This document shows, in pieces, positions 59,593-64,000 of a DNA stretch of 64,000 nt. Within the stretch, counting starts at the first letter, position 1. Every line of letters starts with the position of its first letter. The notes under the pieces are model-generated. The model had not been told where the DNA came from. It did no database searches and saw nothing but the letters and a program-made list of their open reading frames with translations. The DNA is from an uncultured Christensenellaceae bacterium (GTDB lineage Bacteria; Bacillota; Clostridia; Christensenellales; Borkfalkiaceae), in contig CAJUNJ010000001.1 in NCBI GenBank assembly GCA_910587825.1, positions 28,306-92,305 of the forward strand. The letters run 5' to 3'. A program made the translations under genes and the position numbers.

Positions 59593-61500
59593 TTATTCGA
59601 GTTCAAACGCGCCCGTATAAAGCTGATAATACTTGCCTTTCTGGGCGATTAGCTGTTCGTGGTCGCCGCGTTCGATAATTTCACCGTGTTCGAGAACCAT
59701 TATTGCCTTACTGTTTCTCACGGTCGACAGCCTGTGCGCAATTACAAACACCGTCCTGCCTTCCATAAGTTTATCCATACCCTCTTCGATAAGCTTTTCG
59801 GTACGGGTATCTATGGATGAAGTCGCCTCGTCGAGAATAAGCACAGGACATTCGGACACCATTGCACGGGAAATTGCCAAAAGCTGACGTTGACCCTGTG
59901 AAAGGTTGGCTCCGTCGCCCGTGATAACAGTTTGATACCCTTCGGGCAAATGCGTAATAAAAGAGTCCGCGTTGGCAAGCTTTGCGGCATTGACGCACTC
60001 TTCGTCGGAAGCGTTTAGTCTGCCGTAACGGATATTGTCCATTACCGTTCCCGTAAACAAATGCGTATCCTGCAACACTACGCCCAAACTTTTACGCAAG
60101 TCGTCCTTAGCAATCTCCTTTATATCTATTCCGTCGTAAGTTATCTGCCCCGACTGAATATCGTAAAAACGGTTTATAAGGTTGGTTATCGTCGTCTTGC
60201 CTGCGCCTGTGGAACCGACGAACGCGATTTTCTGACCGGGCTTTGCATAGAGCGTAATATTTTTTAAAATTACTTTTTCGTCGGTGTAGCCGAAAACCAC
60301 ATCGTTGAAGCGTATGTCGCCTTTAAGCGGAATATATTCCGCACCGTTGCAAGTTTGCTTTTTCCAAGCCCACTTGCCTTTTTCGTACTCTCCGAAAGTC
60401 AACGTGACGTCGCCGCCCCTGTCCTCCGGCGGAGTATCTACCGTTTCGAAAATACGTTCCGCGCCGGCAAGCGCCATTACGACTGCGTTAAACTGTTGCG
60501 ACACCTGCTGGACGGGCATATTGAACTGCCTTGAAAAAGACAAAAACGACACAAGCATTCCCGCCATTATCGCAATGCGGCTTGCGCCTTCGGTAGTAGC
60601 GCAATATGCAGACAAAAGACCGATTTCGCTGCCCGATACGGCAAGCACAAAGCCGATAACGGCAACGAGAACGTATTGCAGATAACCGAGATTATTATTA
60701 ATGGGACCGAGTAAAAATGCGTAAGTATTTGCTTTTTTACCGCATTCGTTGAGTTTATCGTTAAGACGACGGAAGCCTTCTTCGGCTTTACGTTCGTGGC
60801 AGAAAACCTTTATTACTTTCTGTCCTTCTGTCATTTCTTCGACGTAACCGTTAAGTTCGCCCAAGGCTTGCTGTTGAACAAGGAAGTTCTTTGCCGATTT
60901 TACGCCGATGTTCTTTATTATAACTATCATTACAGCAAGAACGGCAAGTATAAGAACGGTTAGCGTAAAACTGTAATATACCATAAACGAGAACACGAAT
61001 ATTAGCGTAAGCGCGGAAGAGATTACCTGCGGAATAGTCTGCGAAAGAAGCTGACGCATCGTGTCTACGTCGTTGGTATAAAGACTCATAAGGTCGCCGT
61101 GAGTTCTGCCGTCAAAATATTTCAGCGGAAGATACTGCATCTTTGCGAACATTTCGTCACGCAGTTTTTTAAGCGTACCCTGAGCTATATACATCATAAT
61201 TCGGTTATAACCGAAAACAGACAAATCGCCCGCGACGTATATTGCCGTTACTATAATTAAGTTTGGTATTATAACCCCGCGCATATCGGCGTTTAACCCG
61301 TTTTCGGTAAGCTCCGTAATTATCGGTGCAAAGCGGGAAGCCGCAATTACGTTGGCTGCGGAAGCAATCAAAACGAAAATCACAACAAAAACGGTAGCTA
61401 CTTTATATCGCGAAAAAGTATATTTTAAAAGTCTTAAAAGCGTTTTTACGGGGGATTTCGCTTTTTTTGCTTTTTCAATGCGGTTGCCGTTATTCATCAT
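59593..61500 (-). CDS. ABC exporter, consensus-site subunit
   Basis: 635 residues: six membrane helices, then an ATPase with Walker A GSTGAGKTTI, signature LSQGQRQLLAISRAM, Walker B CPVLILDEATSSID with the catalytic Glu, and the H-loop IAHRLS. An insertion of about 25 residues (GGDVTLTFGEYEKGKWAWKK) precedes the ATPase. It overlaps the neighbouring half-transporter by 4 nt and probably forms a heterodimer with it. Drug, peptide or lipid export is possible; the substrate is unknown. Confidence 0.9.
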   Translation of the reverse strand: MMNNGNRIEKAKKAKSPVKTLLRLLKYTFSRYKVATVFVVIFVLIASAANVIAASRFAPIITELTENGLNADMRGVIIPNLIIVTAIYVAGDLSVFGYNRIMMYIAQGTLKKLRDEMFAKMQYLPLKYFDGRTHGDLMSLYTNDVDTMRQLLSQTIPQVISSALTLIFVFSFMVYYSFTLTVLILAVLAVMIVIIKNIGVKSAKNFLVQQQALGELNGYVEEMTEGQKVIKVFCHERKAEEGFRRLNDKLNECGKKANTYAFLLGPINNNLGYLQYVLVAVIGFVLAVSGSEIGLLSAYCATTEGASRIAIMAGMLVSFLSFSRQFNMPVQQVSQQFNAVVMALAGAERIFETVDTPPEDRGGDVTLTFGEYEKGKWAWKKQTCNGAEYIPLKGDIRFNDVVFGYTDEKVILKNITLYAKPGQKIAFVGSTGAGKTTITNLINRFYDIQSGQITYDGIDIKEIAKDDLRKSLGVVLQDTHLFTGTVMDNIRYGRLNASDEECVNAAKLANADSFITHLPEGYQTVITGDGANLSQGQRQLLAISRAMVSECPVLILDEATSSIDTRTEKLIEEGMDKLMEGRTVFVIAHRLSTVRNSKAIMVLEHGEIIERGDHEQLIAQKGKYYQLYTGAFELE

Positions 61501-63254
61501 TCCTCATCCCCTTTCATCTGCGACAAATATACATCCCTGTAAATGGAGTTTGTTTCAAGCAATTCTTCGTGACTGCCAATGCCCGACACCCCGCCTTCGT
61601 CAAGCACGATAATTCTGTCGGCTTCCATAACCGATGCTATGCGCTGGGCTATGATGATTTTTGTTGTCTGCGGAGCATATTTTTTCAAAGCTTCACGTAT
61701 GGATGAATCGGTCTTTGTATCTACCGCAGAAGTCGAATCGTCGAAAATAATTACGTGCGGTTTTTTAAGCATTGCGCGTGCTATGCAAAGCCTCTGCTTC
61801 TGACCGCCCGACACGTTTACGCCGCCCTGCCCCAAATCGTAACCGTAACCGTTAGGAAGCGCGTCAATAAATTCTTCGGCGCACGCCTGACGGGCGGCAA
61901 AACGCATTTCCTCTTCGGTTGCGTGTTCATCGCCCCATCTAAGATTTTCGGCTACCGTACCCGTAAACAGAACGTTTTTTTGCAAAACCATCGCAACCTT
62001 ATTGCGCAAAGTTTCCAAATCGTATTCCTTAACGTTTCTTCCACCGACTTTAACTTCGCCTTCTGACGCATCGTAAAGTCGGGGTATAAGCGACACAAGC
62101 GAAGTTTTCCCTGAACCTGTCGCGCCGATAATTCCGACCGTCTCGCCCGAAAAAATTTTCAAATTTATATTTTTGAGAACGCTTTTTTCTGCCTTATCCG
62201 AATATGAAAAAGATACGTTTTCAAACTCCACCGTTCCGTCAGATATTTCTTTTACGGGATTTTGCGGTTCGGGAAGAGTAGTCTTTTCACTTAACACTTC
62301 GCAAATTCTGTCCATACTTCCCTTTGAAAGAGAAATAAAGTTAAGACACATTGCAACCATAATTACGCCGTTTAAAATCTGCATTGCGTAAAATATAAGC
62401 GCCTGTATATTTTCCGGCTTAACAGCTCCGCCTATATTACCCGTAACCATATTTGATCCTATAAGCAGAATTACGACGATCGTCGCAGACATAACCAAAT
62501 TGACGCAGGGCGTCATAAAAGTAAGAATTTTTTCCGCTTTTACGGAATACTTGTAAACTTCCGCTGTTGCGTTTTGCATTTTGAAAATTTCCCTGTCTTC
62601 ACGCACGTATGATTTGACGACGCGTATAGCAGTTAAATCTTCCTGCACTACGGAATTAAGCTTATCATATTTTTTAAACATCATTTTAAAGTGCGGTACA
62701 ACCTTAAAAAGACATATAAAAATTATTACGCCGAGGATAATAGAGGCTAACACGAAAATTGCCGTCATTCTCGGTTCGAGAACGCTTGTCATAATAATTG
62801 CCGCTATAAACATAACTGGCGCCCGCACAAGCATACGAATACACATCTGGTACGCATTCTGTACGTTTGTAACGTCGGTTGTAATTCTTGTTATCAAACT
62901 TGCGGTAGAGTACCTGTCGATATTGGCAAACGAAAAAGACTGCATATTAAGATACATATCTTCCCTTAAATTGCGTGCAAAACCGCAACTTGCAACCGAA
63001 GCGTACCTTGCGCCCATTATTCCGCAGAACAAAGCAAACAATGCGCATACAACCATACTTGAAGAACAGATAATTATTTTATTTACGTCTACCTGATAAT
63101 TTTCAATCTGCGATAAATTCGTAAGTTCCTGAATAATAAAAGTTGTCAGCCAGGGAATTAATATTTCCATTGCCGCTTCTCCGACCATATAAAGCGGACA
63201 AAGCAACGACGGTTTTTTATATTGTTTTACGCTTTTCAATAACGTCTTAATCAA
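61497..63254 (-). CDS. ABC exporter, degenerate-site subunit
   Basis: 585 residues: six membrane helices plus an ATPase with Walker A GATGSGKTSLV and signature VSGGQKQRLCIARAM. Walker B reads VIIFDDSTSAVD: the catalytic Glu is replaced by Asp, as in the degenerate site of TM287/TM288-type heterodimers. The H-loop His is replaced: the motif reads IIAQRIAS rather than IAHRLS. It therefore needs the partner encoded by the next gene. The start is TTG at 63254 with GGGAG upstream; promoter at 63295..63323. Confidence 0.9.
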   Translation of the reverse strand: MIKTLLKSVKQYKKPSLLCPLYMVGEAAMEILIPWLTTFIIQELTNLSQIENYQVDVNKIIICSSSMVVCALFALFCGIMGARYASVASCGFARNLREDMYLNMQSFSFANIDRYSTASLITRITTDVTNVQNAYQMCIRMLVRAPVMFIAAIIMTSVLEPRMTAIFVLASIILGVIIFICLFKVVPHFKMMFKKYDKLNSVVQEDLTAIRVVKSYVREDREIFKMQNATAEVYKYSVKAEKILTFMTPCVNLVMSATIVVILLIGSNMVTGNIGGAVKPENIQALIFYAMQILNGVIMVAMCLNFISLSKGSMDRICEVLSEKTTLPEPQNPVKEISDGTVEFENVSFSYSDKAEKSVLKNINLKIFSGETVGIIGATGSGKTSLVSLIPRLYDASEGEVKVGGRNVKEYDLETLRNKVAMVLQKNVLFTGTVAENLRWGDEHATEEEMRFAARQACAEEFIDALPNGYGYDLGQGGVNVSGGQKQRLCIARAMLKKPHVIIFDDSTSAVDTKTDSSIREALKKYAPQTTKIIIAQRIASVMEADRIIVLDEGGVSGIGSHEELLETNSIYRDVYLSQMKGDEE

Positions 63255-63294
63255 AACGATTTAATCTCCCTTTGGCTTTTAAGTAATTTTTATG

Positions 63295-63323
63295 ATTATA
63301 TTTTGAAAAATTTATATTGTCAA
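63295..63323 (-). promoter_or_regulatory. Full-consensus promoter of the ABC exporter operon
   Basis: -35 TTGACA (63318-63323), 17 bp, -10 TATAAT (63295-63300), 41 nt before the TTG start. Confidence 0.85.
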
Positions 63324-63398
63324 ATATTTTGTAACAGCCTAAAAATCAAATTTTTTATTGTAAAACCTTAACAAATTATGAAATATACCCGACTACAT

Positions 63399-63434
63399 AA
63401 AGCGGGCAAACTTTTTGAAAAGTTTGCCCGCTTT
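63399..63434 (-). terminator. Terminator of the acidic-repeat protein gene
   Basis: A stem of 13-16 bp (AAAGCGGGCAAACT with AGTTTGCCCGCTTT) 12 bp after the stop codon. The U tract is weak but the stem is very stable. Confidence 0.7.
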
Positions 63435-63446
63435 TGAAATTTTGCG

Positions 63447-64000
63447 TTAACAGCCGTTTTTCGTACGGATAGCTCTTCCGCCCGTCAGAACAATCATTTT
63501 TACGGCTTCGAGAGAAAAATCGTCGGCTTCCACCGTCAAAGCTTTATTAAGCGAACCCTTTGCAAGAATTTTAACGTACACGACGTTTTTTGCAATCAGA
63601 TTCTTTTCCCGCAGACTTTCGAGGTTTACCACGTCGCCCGCAGAATAATTTTTCGAAAGCGACTGAATATTTACGATTGCGCTTTTTCCGCCCTTTCTCA
63701 CGGGTTTTGTTATAATTTCGACTTCGACAGACGCCTTTGCTTCCTCATCGCTCATTTTATCGGAAGCATCCTGTACGGAAATGCCTTCATCTTCTTCGAC
63801 TTCTTCGACAGGCTCTTCGTTTACCTCGGGTTCAGCTTCCGCCGTTTCGACAGGTTCTTCGATTGCCTCGGGTTCAGCCTCCGCCGTTCCAACAGGCTCT
63901 TCGTTTACCTCGGGTTCAGCTTCCACCGTTTCGACAGGTTCTTCGATTGCCTCGGGTTCAGCTTCCACCGTTTCGACAGGTTCTTCGATTGCCTCGGGTT
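63447..64000 (-). CDS. Acidic-repeat protein with ribosomal L15-like domain, N-terminus beyond window
   Basis: At least 184 residues; the frame is open to the right edge. The visible N-terminal part is a 14-residue repeat, EAEPEAIEEPVETV or EAEPEVNEEPVETA, in alternating forms. After an acidic linker comes a domain of about 90 residues: VRKGGKSAIVNIQSLSKNYS, GDVVNLESLREKNLI, YVKILAKGSLNKALTVEAD and a late FSLEAVKMIVLTGG. This order matches the C-terminal half of ribosomal protein L15 (uL15). The protein cannot be L15 itself, as the N-terminal region is replaced by acidic repeats. Its role is unknown. Confidence 0.7.
   Translation of the reverse strand, partial: PEAIEEPVETVEAEPEAIEEPVETVEAEPEVNEEPVGTAEAEPEAIEEPVETAEAEPEVNEEPVEEVEEDEGISVQDASDKMSDEEAKASVEVEIITKPVRKGGKSAIVNIQSLSKNYSAGDVVNLESLREKNLIAKNVVYVKILAKGSLNKALTVEADDFSLEAVKMIVLTGGRAIRTKNGC
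63808..64000. repeat. 42-bp tandem repeat in the acidic-repeat gene
   Basis: Four full units (63808, 63850, 63892 and 63934) and a partial fifth run to the window edge. Two variants alternate (B, A, B, A, A), differing mainly in codons for AIEE or VNEE. The period of 42 bp keeps the reading frame, so copy number can change freely. Confidence 0.9.

Noticed and set aside
1..64000. CRISPR arrays, rRNA genes and insertion sequences
   Set aside because: No regularly spaced short repeats, rRNA segments, transposase genes or terminal inverted repeats were seen.

Overview
The window looks like a chromosomal segment of an uncultured, endospore-forming Clostridia-type Firmicute, possibly a gut lineage. 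Supporting signs are an intact sigma-K gene (58823..59527), strong AGGAGG-type ribosome binding sites, classical sigma-A promoters with mostly 17-bp spacers, frequent TTG starts, a yybP-ykoY riboswitch, and the gene order ispG / polC locus / rimP / nusA / ylxR / ylxQ / infB / rbfA. The exact lineage is inference. About 60 protein genes were recognised, nearly all on the minus strand.

Layout from left to right. 1-7.9 kb: a carbohydrate-facing surface locus with a GH97 glycosidase cut by the window edge, a sugar-type solute-binding lipoprotein with two InlB-like repeats, a 1192-residue lipoprotein built of 379-residue modules, and a membrane protein. 7.9-13.2 kb: an accessory stretch with a DUF4143-type ATPase, a tRNA 3'-end remnant, an unrecognised five-gene cluster (membrane-anchored XRE regulator, two lipoproteins, a small membrane protein, a cytoplasmic protein), tRNA-Gly(CCC) and a decayed flavin oxidoreductase. 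13.3-16.5 kb: a diiron ferritin-like protein, a PhnP-like hydrolase, dtd and efp. 16.5-29.6 kb: pepP, a long translation/transcription operon from rimP to an endonuclease IV-like gene, then a polymerase-less PolC relative and ispG. 29.6-41.2 kb: a complete PRPP-to-IMP run in the order purE-C-F-M-N-H-D-L, with nrdR at its tail. 41.2-44.5 kb: an SsuABC-type uptake system plus a TM1266-family regulator behind a structured leader with a terminator. 44.5-64 kb: an aconitase-family enzyme, plsY-der, rluD-like/lspA, a lone mazF, a riboswitch-controlled cation exchanger, recX-birA-nnrD, ilvE, tyrS-yigZ, sigK, a heterodimeric ABC exporter, and an acidic-repeat protein with an L15-like domain, cut by the right edge.

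The features most worth following up are: (1) several genes whose -10 box lies exactly 6 nt before the ATG with no Shine-Dalgarno, implying leaderless mRNAs; (2) the leader of the TM1266/ABC operon, which has an aptamer-like fold, a possible antiterminator and a terminator that also covers the ribosome binding site; (3) the exonuclease-only PolC relative at the polC locus; (4) the XRE/lipoprotein cluster with a paired 11-bp repeat upstream of its promoter; and (5) the L15-like fusion protein.
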